64,000 nt of DNA from Trema orientale (taxonomy: Eukaryota; Streptophyta; Magnoliopsida; Rosales; Cannabaceae), in assembly GCA_002914845.1 (NCBI GenBank), contig JXTC01000059.1, positions 539,703 through 603,702 of the forward strand, in the 5' to 3' direction. This document shows positions 12,701 through 24,600 of the stretch, in pieces. A program made the translations under genes and the position numbers. A model generated the notes under the pieces. The model was given only the letters and a program-made list of their open reading frames with translations, searched no databases and was not told the origin of the DNA. The first letter of the stretch is position 1. Every line of letters begins with the position of its first letter.

Positions 12701-14021
12701 ATGGAATCGACTACACTGAAACTTTTGCGCCTGTAGCAAAAATCAACACGGTGCGAGTCTTGTTATCCTTAGCTGCAAATTTTGAATGGCCACTACAGCA
12801 GTTTGATGTGAAGAATGCCTTTTTGCATAGGGAACTATCTGAAGAGGTCTACATAGATCTTCCCCCAGGGTGCATGGTGATAGGAAAACAAAGGCAAAAA
12901 GTGTGTAAATTGAAAAAATTATTGTATGGTCTGAAACAATCTCCCAGGGCCTGGTTTGAAAGATTCACAAAATCTATGATAGCATTTGGTTATCATCAAA
13001 GCAATTCAGATCACACGTTATTCTTGTAAAAGAAAAAAAGTAATATTACCACACTTATTATTTATGTTGATGACATGGTGGTAACAGAAAATGATCTAGT
13101 TGAAAGAAAAGCCCTACAAGAATATTTGTCCAAAGAATTTGAAATGAAAGATCTAGGCTCCTTAAAGTATTTTTTGGGAATTGAAGTATCTTGATCTCAG
13201 AAAGGTATTTTCTTGTCTCAAAGGAAGTATGCTTTGGATTTTTTGGAAGAAACTGGGATGTCAGCATGTCAACCAGTAAATACACCAATTGAGGAAGGAT
13301 TAAAATTATGTGTTGAAGCTGATCAAGTTCCAGCTAACAAAGGAAGATACCAAAGACTTGTTGGCAGATTGATGTACTTAGCATACACAAGACCAGATCT
13401 TGCATATGCTTTGAGCATCGTCAGCCAGTTTATGCATAATCCAGGTGAGCAGCATATGAATGCAGTCATACGAATTTTGATATACTTGAAATCAGCTTCG
13501 GAAAAGGAATTCTTTGCTCTAGGAAAACAAAGGAACAAACCATTGAGGTATACACTGATGTAGACTGGGCTGGAGATAAAACTGACATACAACCTACTTC
13601 AGGATATTTTATCTTTGTAGGTGGCAATCTCGTTACTTGGAGGAGCAAGAAACAAAGTGTCGTTGCTCGCTCAAGTGGTGAAGCAGAACTTAGGAGAATG
13701 GCTCTTGGAGTTTGTGAAGGGTTGTGGCTAAATCTTCTCCTTCAGGATTTAGGTTATTTATCAAATAAACCAGTCCAGTTATATTGTGATAACAAGTCTG
13801 CTCGTGATATGGCCCATAATCCAGTTCATCATAATCGAACAAAGTATGTCGAGATTGATCGGTTTTTTATCAAAGAGAAATTGGAGAAAAGAAGTTTAGA
13901 ATTACTGGAAATTCGATTAGAAGAACAATTGGCAGATATTCTCACCAAAGCAGTCTCAAATGGCACACTTTCAAAATTTGTGGACAAGTTAGGCATGATA
14001 GATATCTATACACCAACTTGA
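9757..14021 (+). pseudogene. Gag-Pol polyprotein of copia element 1, broken
   Basis: The gag part runs from 9,757 and stops at 10,333, where the homologous frame continues. A degenerate zinc knuckle near 10,540-10,590 is followed by the family mark ELIGYPDWW. The protease site DSGATDHM lies near 10,780. The integrase has HCRLGH and CDVCTLAQ near 11,165-11,280, then HSDVWGPF, SDNGG and NGVAERK. The reverse transcriptase has FDVKNAFLH, LYGLKQSPRAW and YVDDMV (near 13,065). RNase H follows near 13,550 onward, with CDNKSA. Breaks include stops at 10,333, near 11,500, 11,957, 13,027 and 13,192, a G-tract insertion near 11,540, and a frameshift near 13,545. It is not functional. Confidence 0.93.
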
Positions 14022-14028
14022 GGGGGAG
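14020..14028 (+). other. Polypurine tract of copia element 1
   Basis: gagggggag immediately before the right LTR, the expected plus-strand priming site. Confidence 0.85.
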
Positions 14029-14196
14029 TGTTGAATTATTTTGTATCAATTATAATTAATTACAAAATGTTACAATTGTATATTTGTAATTAATTAGGAG
14101 ATATTTCTAATTAATTAGGAGATATTTTTTAGTCTTATAAATTGTATCTTTTCAGAATCAATACATAGAAAAAAAAAAAAAAAAACCATTTCTTCA
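14029..14196 (+). repeat. 3' LTR of copia element 1, with 21-bp duplication
   Basis: 168 bp. It matches the 5' LTR except for a few substitutions and an extra copy of a segment around taattaattaggagatat, which accounts for the 21-bp length difference. Confidence 0.93.
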
Positions 14197-14639
14197 GTGC
14201 GACTACAACAAGTATGAAAATGCTGGCGTCTTTACGGGTTATAGATCATATCAAAATGAAATGGAATACGATGTCACAAGATACTTTTTGCAACTCGGCC
14301 CTCGCGCATCCTTTTGTGGCCTACACTAATTCCTACTCTTCACTCTGTTTAAAGCTGAGAGAGATGAACTCCTAGCTTCCATATTTCAGTTGATGCTAGT
14401 TATGTTAGTTCTCCCTTAATTCTCTTGTTTTTCTTTTCAATAGATAGTTTATTTCAGGTTATTAGCAACAACAGTTGTTACTATTTGATATTTGGTCTAT
14501 TTGTATTAGTTGTTATTTTTTTTTCTTTTTTCTTTTTGCTAATTCGATGTTTGCATGCATTCTGAAAGTTTCAAACTGAGCGTTTAGTACTCTCCATCTT
14601 GTATCTATCCTTTTGGATATAAAACTAATTTGAGAATCT

Positions 14640-14969
14640 CTTAACTTTTAGATAAGTCGCAGAAGAAATCCATAGGCTTAGATTCTTAAGCTGGTATGTA
14701 ATAACAAAGCCAGGATGAGATCTTCTTGCAGCCTATATGTTCTTACCAGCTAACATACAAAAGCTCTCTTAAATCCGTATAGAAGAAAAAAAGAATCTAG
14801 TAGATATAATATCAATGGTGAGAAGCAAAATACTTAATTTATTCAAATATAAAAATGTCATGATAGACTTTGGAATGCTCAGTCGCAAGATGAGTCACAA
14901 GGCTTAGATGAGTATGCTTGAAAACGTAAGAAATGCGAATCTAGTTTCGAAATCTTTTATTCGTTGGAT
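14640..14969 (+). repeat. Duplicated block flank, paralogous to 6,560-6,860
   Basis: Shared words in the same order with the 6,560-6,860 segment: aagaaatcca, aagctgg, aatatcaatg.tgagaagcaa, tttggaatgctcagtc, gcttgaaaac. It leads into FtsH copy B as the other leads into copy A. The two are copies of one duplicated unit. Confidence 0.75.
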
Positions 14970-15236
14970 TGTTTCTTCTCGAGTAAATGACCTTTCAGAA
15001 AGGCTTAGGATGTAAATTGCACTATATTTGTTGATGAATTTGATGCTCATGAACAACAAAGAGATACCGGAATGGTCGACGAAATGAAGAAACAGAAAAG
15101 ACACAATACCATTTTTTAAACTAAAATTAACTGTTTTGAATATACTACTGGTATCATTGTTATTGCTACAACAAATAGGAGAAGCATTCTCAACCGTACC
15201 TTATGGAGTCCTGGGAGATTTGACTGGCAAGTAAGA
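14970..15236 (+). pseudogene. FtsH protease AAA exon fragment, copy B (longest)
   Basis: The frames read VSSRV, FVDEFDAHEQQRDTG, EYTTGIIVIATTNR and LWSPGRFDWQ. They match the FtsH exon from the residues before Walker B (FVDEIDAVGRQRGTG) through the second region of homology (EGNTG.IVIAATNRADILD, LRPGRFDRQ). A gtaag donor directly follows, which fits an exon end. At least two frameshifts separate the pieces. It is a genomic exon copy with no AAA domain start and no HEXXH protease part. Confidence 0.88.
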
Positions 15237-15239
15237 ATA

Positions 15240-16060
15240 TGCTATGTATCATTATGAACCTAAATGTACATGAATTCACCTTTATCATGTTGTGGTTTAT
15301 TTCAAATCAATGTGCTACATTTTTTTTTCTTTAGCACATAACAAAATCGTATAGAATTCTATAAAACTCGGTTGCTTAATTAGCTTAAAAAACATGGCGA
15401 ACATAACACTGCATGTCGTTTTAAGGCCGAAAGAAGGAGGGGATTTAAACCTAAGGGTCTACTAAACCTTTGTGATGAAAAATGGGACTCACCCAGGTAG
15501 CAGTGCTTCCGCTCGACTACGGTCGAAAAATTTCAATCGTGGTCGAATTTGTTCAGTGCCTCTTCCGGTTGTTCCGATCATTTTCCAACCGAGGTCGAAC
15601 CATCATTCGACCACAGTCAAACAATTCTACTGGGGTCAAACCCATCGTTCAAAATTTTTCGACCGGTGTTCAACTGTGGTCAGACAATTTCGACCTCAAT
15701 CGAACATGGTCGACTACCTTCCCGGAGCCGCTTCTATCACTTTTGACTTTTTTGACTGAGGTTTAGTCAGGAGTAATTTTGGGAGGAAAAGTCCTACTTT
15801 TATAAATAGTTTATAGATTGTCCCTTTTTTTATCACATGTATTAAAAGAGGGTCAAAATTGATAATTCTTCAAAAGAGGAGGATTGTCCTACCATAATTG
15901 ATAAGTTGATTTTGACATAAGATTTCAAGTACAGAACTTAAACAATATTATTGCTTACTACAAACTCAGTAGTGAAATAAGCTCTTGAAAAGCCAAATTG
16001 GTTATTACCTCTGCAGATACTCCAAGCCAGTCTAAACGATCACCTTCACATGTTTAAGTT
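15240..16060. other. Intergenic with duplicated block (15,870-16,060)
   Basis: No gene. Positions 15,480-15,765 are unusually rich in ggtcgaa/gtcgac-type words and open in three frames at once, but resemble no protein. Positions 15,880-16,050 are the second copy of the 8,095-8,290 block, with the same exon-like minus-strand reading (D-R-L-D-W-L-G). Confidence 0.5.
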
Positions 16061-16099
16061 GTCATTGACAAACCCAGATATAAACACTTCATCATCACA

Positions 16100-17360
16100 C
16101 CTAATGTTGGTTGCTCTTCAAGTGAACGAATTAAGACCTATGTGTTGGGAAAAGTACCAATTACCGACTGGCTACGTCCCTCCACGTCGGCAGAAAACAT
16201 TTAAAAAATTCTGGAATTTTGGACTCTTTTTCGACAGTCTATGTGTCGGCATAATAGTTCTATGCCTGCAGTCCATTGACTATGCGTTGGTAAAGGACTA
16301 AATGAAAAAATGAAACTTGATGCCCCGGTGCTGGTTCCCGAGTGTCACAGCACTGGAGGCAGAGTTTCTACCGACTTTGAGTCTTTTTGACTGCCTAAGT
16401 GTTCTAATTTGACTGAGACTTGACCTAGATGGTCTCCAGACCTAATTGCCTATATATAGGAGTCTCTAAACCAGATAGGATCAAGTCATAGATACTTATA
16501 ATACTAAAATCCTAGAGAGAGAAAGGATAAGAGCTTTGAAGCCGCTACAATGGCCACACCTTCGTTCTTCCTTTTTTTTCCTTTAGTTTTTATTTATTTC
16601 TAGTATAATGATCATCTTATTCATTCTTGTATGCATGCTAGACTAGGCCCATTTCAAAACTCTAGATAAGATTTGTTAATTGATTTTTCCAGATTTTATA
16701 CAATTAGTTATTTATTTAAAGTTGATTATGTTTTTCTATGCATATTGATTCCATAAATGATATCTTATTTGTTTAGGTATACAACTAGATAATCATGATT
16801 GAATTCTATAGCTAGGGTTTGATTAGATGTTTTTCATATTTAAATCCGTTAATAGCAAAACTATAGTTGACGTGATTATTCGATGAGTTATCTATAGTGA
16901 AGAATATAACCTAGGTTAGAATTTGCGTTTGTAAGATTATAATCTAGATCAACCCATGATCTTTCGTAACTTAATACTTTTGTTAATTAATTCTAGAGTG
17001 TTCTTTTAGGTTATTTAATGAAAATATATTATCTATCGTATTTGTTTAGTTAACATACAAACTAAGGAAAGATAGGAATAGCTGTGCATTCGCAGACTAT
17101 TTGTAGCTGTGGTTTATAACTATTAAAATATGGTAGTAAATTAATATGATTATTTAGTGGTAGCGAATGAACTTTTAACCTAATTACTTTGTGGTTTGTA
17201 TTTTATTTATTTTTAGTTTTATTTATTCTTAATTCTCAATCGCTTTTACCTTAGGATTAGTAGTAATTTAGTTAGACCAATTTTCCGTGGGGTCAACCCT
17301 ACTTATCACTATCCTAGCTAGTTATTAGGATTGTCCTAAGCTTTCCTAAATAGAGATAGG
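16100..17360 (+). repeat. Probable remnant LTR of another retrotransposon
   Basis: Noncoding stretch with a TATA-like box (ctatatatagg, about 16,452) followed by a long leader. It contains ccgtggggtcaaccctact near 17,288, a wording reminiscent of the leader of large plant gypsy-type LTRs. No partner LTR, primer site or ORFs were found, so the element class is a guess. Confidence 0.35.
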
Positions 17361-17391
17361 ATGGATAATTAATTTGGTTGTTTAACGATAC

Positions 17392-17895
17392 ACAAATACT
17401 CATTATACTATCTTGACCTATGAATATTCAACTTACATAGTAATGGACCCTGAATTAGGTAATTATCACAATAATGACCCTTTTATAACAAAATGTTAAA
17501 TATTTAAAAGTAATAAGTCATTACAAAGTACATAGTTTGATAACTATGGTCTAGAATGAGACTTCAAATTTTCAACTTATATAATAGACTACCTAGACTT
17601 ATGCAATATTGTAGCAATGATAATTTTATCACAAACTGTTAAATTTATAATAGAAATGAGTCATGTGCAATGCAAATAGTTTAGTAATTATGACTGAGAA
17701 CGAGATTTTGACTCATATAAATAAATAATACTCAATTATACGCTTTGTCCACTACTATTTTCGGTTAAAAAAAAAATTAGTAGTTTGTGATAAAAGGACC
17801 ATTGTTGTAATAATTACATAATTCAGGGGTTACTACTATGTAAGTTGAAAATTTAGGGACCAACGTTGTACAATGAGTATAATTAAGAGGCCATT
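17392..17895. mobile_element. MITE with about 95-bp terminal inverted repeats
   Basis: The left end (from 17,397: atactcattatac, then ttcaacttacatagta and gtaattatcacaataatg) is repeated in inverse complement at the right end (tacatagtagtaacccctg and atactcattgtac, read on the minus strand from about 17,881). The inside is AT-rich with no ORF. The target duplication is not clear, so the superfamily is open. Confidence 0.7.
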
Positions 17896-18582
17896 ACTAT
17901 TATTAACCTAAAATTCTATATTCTTTTCATATTAGGTATTAGTTTTTACAATTTTGGGGATTTTTTAAAGAACATATTCTATATAATAGTTTGATAGGTT
18001 TTTTTTTTTTTCTAGATCTTTTTGGAAGGGGGGAGGATCAGATTATTTGTGGCATTTTTGTTACAAGTGGTTTGAAATTTTTATCTAAAAGATGCTAAAG
18101 GGGTGATTGAAATTTGTGTTGCAAACTTCTTCCTCTTTTTATTAAAAAAAAAAAGACACAAAGAGAACTTTATGTTGCAAACTGATTGTTCATGTTGCAA
18201 GATGAAACCAAAGTTTTCATATTTTGTTTTTAGTTAACTGCGATAAATAATATTTACTTTAATTTTTTGTGATCTTAATCTGTCGTTTTTAATTAAAAGA
18301 TGATTTTATGGAAGATATTAATTTAATATCAAATTTATTGTGAAGAATTTGTTTACAAGAAATTTCTTATTAGTGTGTGATGCTTTCTTTAAAACTGAAA
18401 TTTGATTGATAATCTTGAAGACTTGAACGTTGAACCTGTATTGTCTTTGTGCACTGCTCTTGAGAGATAAGGATATTTAGTAATCTTTATCTTTAATCAT
18501 TCCATCCATACTCGATTAGGAGATTCCTAAAATCATGAGATTATGATTTGTTAATTGATTAATGAGATTTTCATAACTTTTG
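17896..18582. other. AT-rich intergenic, nothing recognised
   Basis: No ORF of note, no RNA gene and no clear repeat structure. Homopolymer runs are frequent. Confidence 0.6.
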
Positions 18583-19870
18583 TCACGACTCAAATTTGGG
18601 CCAGTGGCAGAAGAGTAATTTTGTAAGTTATAAATTAGTACATATATTTTTACGAAAAAGTGAAAAAGTTTCTATTTTCTAAAACCTTTGAAAACATAAC
18701 TTGTGAAAGAAAACGTCAACCTTAGAAAACCTATAATAATCACCCAAAAATTAAATTTCACCATTAAAAATCACTATTCTCATTTAGTATCATACTAAAA
18801 AGGCATCTAAAATTTTAATTGTCTTTTTTTACAATTTCCAAAATATCCTCAAATCACAAAGTCAATAATTGTAATTTAAAATCCCCCTCATATACCTACT
18901 TTTAAGTATATTTAAAACACGGCTAAATAATTACTGAAGAAAAGGAAAAAATCTATAACAGGATACAAATGCATAACTATGAAGAACAACTCTAGTATTG
19001 TAACTAGCCAACTGTAAGTCTATCTCGAATATGTAATCCTGGAAAGGGAAAGATAAGAGGGGGTGAGCATGAAATACCCAATAGGATATTCAATTATCTT
19101 TTTAGAAAACTATTTAGTTCTAAAAATACCTACATGGTCAAATATTCTGAAAAATAGTTTATACAATATCTGAATAGTCAAATCAATCTTATATATAAAA
19201 AAAAAATTATAGTCGAAACCATAATCAAAATCCGTGATCAAAATCATACTTAAATCCATATGAAAAAACATATGTAGCAAAACCATAATGCATATATTAC
19301 AAATCATCCCATCCTATGAGTTCACATCCTCTCATCACAAACCAGAGCACTCCACAAAATATCATAATATCATAATCATGTTTTATAAAAATAATGGGAA
19401 ACAAGGTAACTAGATCCCCTACCTCGTGATGATAAGTATGCCAAGCTATCAACACTTGTAGAATCTCGTTCACTCACTTTAATGGTTGACTTTTTCTAAT
19501 GGAGCCTTAAATAGTAAAAAGGACTTCACCAATGCATTCCTAGCGTCTAAGTTAGTTAGGTTAGACGTATAACTTGACTAATTAGAGTTCGGGCCGGAAC
19601 CAGGCCCTTGGCACGCAAAACGGAACTATCTACAAGTCTTGTATCCCGAAATTTATGACGCTTCAAAATATATCAAGGCTCGTTTCTCGACCTCACTAAA
19701 TCCAAATTTGAAATTGAAACTTCATTTCGAGGTCCCGAGCCTTAATTGGGCATTAATTTTGAAAGGTACAAAAATACAACTTCTCTAAAATATTTGGATA
19801 AATAGCAATTTTGCTGATTATTTATAAAAATACTTTGTTTTTAGAAATATTTCGAAAAATGTATAGAAAA
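18583..19870 (-). repeat. LTR-like noncoding repeat, copy 3
   Basis: In inverse complement it matches copy 1: ggacttcac...gcattcctagcgtc (about 19,521-19,547) is the reverse of its core, and ctgccactggccc its end. The plus-strand left edge at 18,583 reads tgtcacgactcaaatttggg. The upper boundary is lost in AT-rich sequence near 19,870. An F-box pseudogene on the same strand begins 160 bp beyond. Confidence 0.55.
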
Positions 19871-20029
19871 AGAAATAACTATACATTCAAAGTAATATCG
19901 AATAGATCAATAGTATTGTTGTTACTAATACCTTAATAAAAAATTGATAGAGCAAACAAAGAACAAAAAAGAAGAAGAAGAATTAACAAAACTAAAAACA
20001 AAAATTTGGAAGCTAGGATATATTGCCTT

Positions 20030-21343
20030 CTAACTTTTAAACAGACGAAGTGGAGGAGTTGGCGTAGGCCACGAAGGATACATAAAAGTGATTACTTTTA
20101 AGTATCTGGTGAACTTTTCCGTTATATGTCTCGGTAGATTAAAAGCCCTATTAAGTTTGCCAACTTTTTTATACTCTTGCTCTCCAAACTTGTACTTGTA
20201 GATGTCATGGTCGATCAAGAAGAAAATAAGGTCCCCATTATTTGGATGAAAAGCAGCCACAAACATGCTATTTCGGTTTTCTCTTGTCAATCTTACCTTA
20301 TGCACCAAAAGCCAGTCCACATTATTATGGTTACAATCCAATTCCCAAACTTTCAAAACAAACTCCCTGTTAGTATTTTTAACCTACTGTGACAACCGCA
20401 GCTGGCCTCGGACCACTCCTAAGTGTATATTACCCCGGCGACAAGCCCGCCACCGATGGTCAAAGCCGACGGGAAGGTCAATGAAACGGCATCCTAATTT
20501 TGAATACCTTTAGTACTATTACTGTCCATGGACAATGCAGCAATTCCTTTGACCTCAATCTTTTTTAATAATAGGGAGTAGAGAATCCCATTGCTTGCCA
20601 CAAAATCATCAAAAAAATCCACATCTAGAGTGTGTGGAAACGAGAAAATTGATTTGCTCCATCCTCCAGCCTCCGAACGAAATATTGCCCCCTCGAGTAC
20701 ATACTCATGATTCCCATTATTCCGGAATTTTCTCTTATTCGAAAATTTGATGAGTAGGACCTTGAAGCTGTATTGATCATTGATATTGATATTGATAATG
20801 CTACTCCTACATCCCCTGTCGTTCTTGAGCTCGCGCACAAATCCGCAGACTTGATACCCGCTTTCAGGAGCATCAGGCAGCCAAATCTGCTGCTGGGTAA
20901 GTGGATTTAAAATGCAAAAGTTAATTGAAGATCTTGACAAGAGCAATAAATCGTCAAACGACGCCCTTATTGCCGTCACCCGAGGCAAAATACTATCATG
21001 CAAGTCATAGGTTGATGATGATGGTGGTTTTCCATGGAGAATCATTGATCTCTTAGAAACTATTTCTGCTTGTGCACTAAATTTGTAGGGAGGAGATGCA
21101 AACAAAATGGTGTACGGCAGGGAGTAGGAAGAATCAGAAGTAAACCGTTTATGGTTGTGATATTCAATGAATCTGCGAACAAATTGAGGGTGAGAAATTA
21201 CGGAAAACCAACGCTTACAGACGATACTCAATTGGATGGGAGACACGAAGGAACACTTCAAGTAACATATCATCGTCAAGAGCGGACATTATATTGAAAT
21301 TCGATGCTTCACTTTCAGACCTTTTGGATCGTTTTCCTGCCAT
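20030..21343 (-). pseudogene. Full-length F-box gene, three lesions
   Basis: An ATG at 21,343 opens MAGKRSKRSESEAS, then DDDMLLEVFLRV, the N-terminal half of the F-box. About 14 bp are missing compared with the paralogues right there (near 21,240), which shifts the frame. The remainder (VCKRWFSVISHPQF onward, 261 codons) continues in another frame. A one-base loss near 20,495 and a TAG in the LRLSQ(L)VK segment near 20,390 add two more breaks. The last 108 codons are clean down to the PSWPTP end. Coverage is otherwise complete (about 420 codons), so this is a fairly young pseudogene. It lies divergent to the intact gene at 25,450. Confidence 0.9.
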
Positions 21344-21576
21344 CTCGATCGAATCTTTAAAGCTCTAGCTAAAAGCAGATTTTATGCCACACCCGATTCT
21401 TTTCTATGCCTTTATCTCGGACTCCCAACTTTTCTCTCTCAATTTACTTGCTCTTTTAATTCACTTCGTAAGATTGAAAAAATAAAGAGATATTTATAGA
21501 CGTAGTAGCCGACTAAATAAGAAACTAATCCCACTAGGATTCCTACTTCCACGCGGCCATAACATATTGACACGCA

Positions 21577-21577
21577 C

Positions 21578-21650
<73 letters not shown>
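21577..21650. repeat. (AT)n microsatellite
   Basis: About 70 bp of nearly pure AT/TA dinucleotides, upstream of the minus-strand F-box pseudogene. Confidence 0.95.
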
Positions 21651-21659
21651 TATATTATA

Positions 21660-24600
21660 CTAAGAATATATAAGACATACATAATATTAAAATCTTAGTA
21701 ACATATATACGGCAACACTATATTAGGAAATAGTACTCTTTTCGGCTTTTCCTTTCTGCCGTTTCTTTCTAATATAAAATTATATAACTAATTGCACAAA
21801 TCTTAATTAATAATATATAACTATAATTCTAACATTTTTTTAGGGTAATTCTAAAAAAACCTTTTTACTCCGGAAAAAAAATAATAAAATTCAAATAGGT
21901 TTTGGCAATATTTTTCCACTCATTTTTTTTTTTAAAAATATAAACAAGCTCCTCAAAAGAATATCATTAATAGTTTCAAATTACAATGTAAGCCTAATGA
22001 TTACAGTTTCAAACTCCTCAAAGAAAGGAGACGAAAAATGGATCACAAATGCAACTAATAATAAATGTGTGGTACCCTATTCAAGAGAAAGAGATAACAA
22101 GGGGACCACCAGCAATCTATTACCTTCAACAGTTGCTCCTGGCTGCATTATTGGAAGGTTAGACTATATAAAGCCAATACCAATTGAGATCCATGCCCGT
22201 AAAAAAATAAAATAAAATAAAAATCAGCCACTAAACATATCTAGATCTGAGAAAAAATCTCAGATTTAAGATTTGGATCGGACTAAAATCTACACAAAAG
22301 GTGGTACTATAAACCAGATCTTGATTTGGACTTATTAAAATTGAAAATGGAAAAGAAAAAAGAAGTAGGGAGGAGGAGGAAGAATAAGGTGAGGAGAGGA
22401 GGCCGGAGAAAGATAAAGAAAGACCACCTTTCTGGCCTCTAAGTGAGGCAGCACTGGCTTTTTTATTGGGAGGAGATACACGTAGAAAGAAAGGCTAGGG
22501 TTTTTGCAGTTTGGAGCATGCTATTTTCTATTCCATCCATTATTGAGGCGAGGGAGATGTGACAGGAGACTAGTAAGAATATGTTACGTATCATTATGCA
22601 TTCGTTACCATAATTCAAGATCGAAAAAAAAAATTAAGTGAATAGAATGCAAAAGCTACTCATATCATTACACTTGATATTACGTAATAAGAAAAGGGAA
22701 AAAGGAATTCAAAACCAAAACCAGCTAGCTTAAGGATTGAGGTAAAAAAAACCATCTCGTAATGTGGTTTTATTAGGGAAAAACAAAAAGAATATTATTT
22801 TTTTCTTTTTAAATGAAAAACCAATAATTTAATGATGGTTTTATTTTAGCTACAAAATTTGTAACTTTGTTTTCCGATCGAGCAGCAAATAAAAGAAAAT
22901 TTTTGATTGAGAACATTTTTTTTTTCTTTGGTGCCAATTTTTTTCTATATAAAAAGTAATGCAAAAGGACTTCCTACTTTCTACGGGTTAATAAATCTGC
23001 AACTTCCCAATAATTATTAAATTAATGTTTTAATTTTATTCTTTTAAATACATTACTTTTTCTTTTCTACATAATATTTTTGCTTTTTTTATTCCTTTTT
23101 GCAATCAATAAGAGTATTTTTCACCTAAAAAATAAAGGAAAAAATATATATTATATCACTTTTATTAACAATCGAAAAAAAAACCCTTTAAAAAGGAAAA
23201 AAATCCAATAGCTTGCTAGTAAATTTTATATTTGTACAAAAACATGAGAGTAAATTGAATTGAAAAGATTTTTAAATTGCGATGTATATGGTTGGATAAG
23301 GTTTCATACTCAGATAAGGTTTCATACTTTTTTTTCAACGAATAAGATACTTTTGAGAGTGATTTGGGATTATAAGTATTTTTCACTATTTTCATTTTTT
23401 TTTTTTAAAAAGAAAAGAAAACTAGCCAACTCATCAAGTGTAACCATCTTTTATATTTTAAATAACTTCTATATTTATATATGTATTAATTACAATTAAT
23501 TTTTTAATAAAATTATTAATATTATTATAGCTATCAGATCAAAATCCAATAGTCTAAATTAAAGTACACATCCATTGAGCAAAAATAAAAACTTCCGTTG
23601 AAATCTTATTTATAAATATATATATACATACGGGTTTGGTTTAAATGGTTACAACAATATTTACCCATGGATAGTTACAATAGTTTAAACCGTTAAATCT
23701 CTATCCTAGTTGGTGATTAATTTGGTGGTTGGCCAAAAAAATTTAATGCTATTCATCAGTATCAAAAAAATTTAAGGCTATCACTATTTTTTTTAGTATC
23801 CATTCATGGTCACATTAAAATTGAAACTATTGAGAAGTCGTCCGTAACATATTAATAAAATAAAGAACACCACAAATGTTAACATGATTTGACAACAACT
23901 ACAACTACATCCATAAACCCAAAAGACTTCAATGTTACGAAACAATACAATTCAATTAGAAATAAAACATACAATCTAATGATCTTGTTCAATATAAAAA
24001 GCTCGTCCAACATTGACACCTACACTTTCTAATATTATTCTCGCAAACTTCATTAAAAGACTTGACTTTCAAGTATTCTTGCTTGATGTCATTGTTGCAA
24101 AACTCATGTTTTCTTATGAATTCTCGTCTTCTTTACTCTTAAACTGGATTTCTTCTTTCTTCAAGTGATATCTCCAAGAGACATAAAAATTATGGGTCGA
24201 AAAGAACCTTAAAAGATCTTACAAGCTTAGTTTTTCATAATAAACGATACATGAATGCCCAAAGATATAGGGCAAAAAGAAAAAATGGCCAAAGATATCT
24301 TTATGGGTAAAGAACGTGTTCGTGCACAAATAATTTTCTCTAGCTTGGACTCAACATAAAACTAGTTCAAAGTTTAAACCAAAGACAAAAGTTTGCATAA
24401 CTTAGTGCAAAAGCACACTAGGGTTCTCATAATGTGTTTATATAGAAAAACGATTTGAACAAATTTAAATTATCTTTGAATGAAGAGAACTAGAAGTGAT
24501 TGTTCAATGCTTTAAAATGGATGAAAAACGTACTTCGCATTAGAATCCTAAAAAAATCTTTCCTAAAGCTTTAATCAAGTTTTATCACTATCTTTTATTT

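Larger units (their letters stand above)
8880..14196 (+). mobile_element. Ty1/copia retrotransposon 1, complete but defective
   Basis: Short LTRs (8,880-9,026 and 14,029-14,196) start with TGTTGAATTATT and end with CATTTCTTCA. They are bracketed by the 5-bp target duplication GTGCG (8,875-8,879 and 14,197-14,201). A primer binding site follows the left LTR and a purine tract precedes the right one. Between them, gag, protease, integrase, reverse transcriptase and RNase H occur in copia order. The LTRs differ at about five places plus one 21-bp duplication, so the insertion is fairly recent compared with element 2. Confidence 0.96.
8589..14345 (+). pseudogene. F-box gene C-terminal fragment split by a copia element
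   Basis: The left half (8,589-8,874) reads LPMDFAVGWQA, LVRGRLRLSQ and then, in another frame, FVAAFHPNNENVIFM, as in the last third of the intact paralogues. The right half (from 14,202) resumes with a remnant of the YKYE segment. It ends near 14,310 with sequence like the terminal PSWPT motif in a shifted frame. Between the halves lies the 5.3-kb copia element with its GTGCG duplication. The gene was already truncated at the N-terminus, or later became so. Confidence 0.85.

Noticed and set aside
15472..15766. Coding region open in three frames
   Set aside because: Three overlapping readings with no family resemblance. The open state follows from a lack of stop words in a GC-richer patch of probable repeat DNA.
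20494..21279. Intact F-box gene of 261 codons on the minus strand
   Set aside because: It lacks the first half of the F-box because of an upstream 14-bp deletion, and the C-terminal part follows only after a frameshift and a stop. It belongs to one broken gene.
21997..22215. Small gene of 72 codons
   Set aside because: No recognisable domain, no promoter or splice context, and it lies in AT-rich repeat-laden DNA. It was left as part of the intergenic entry.
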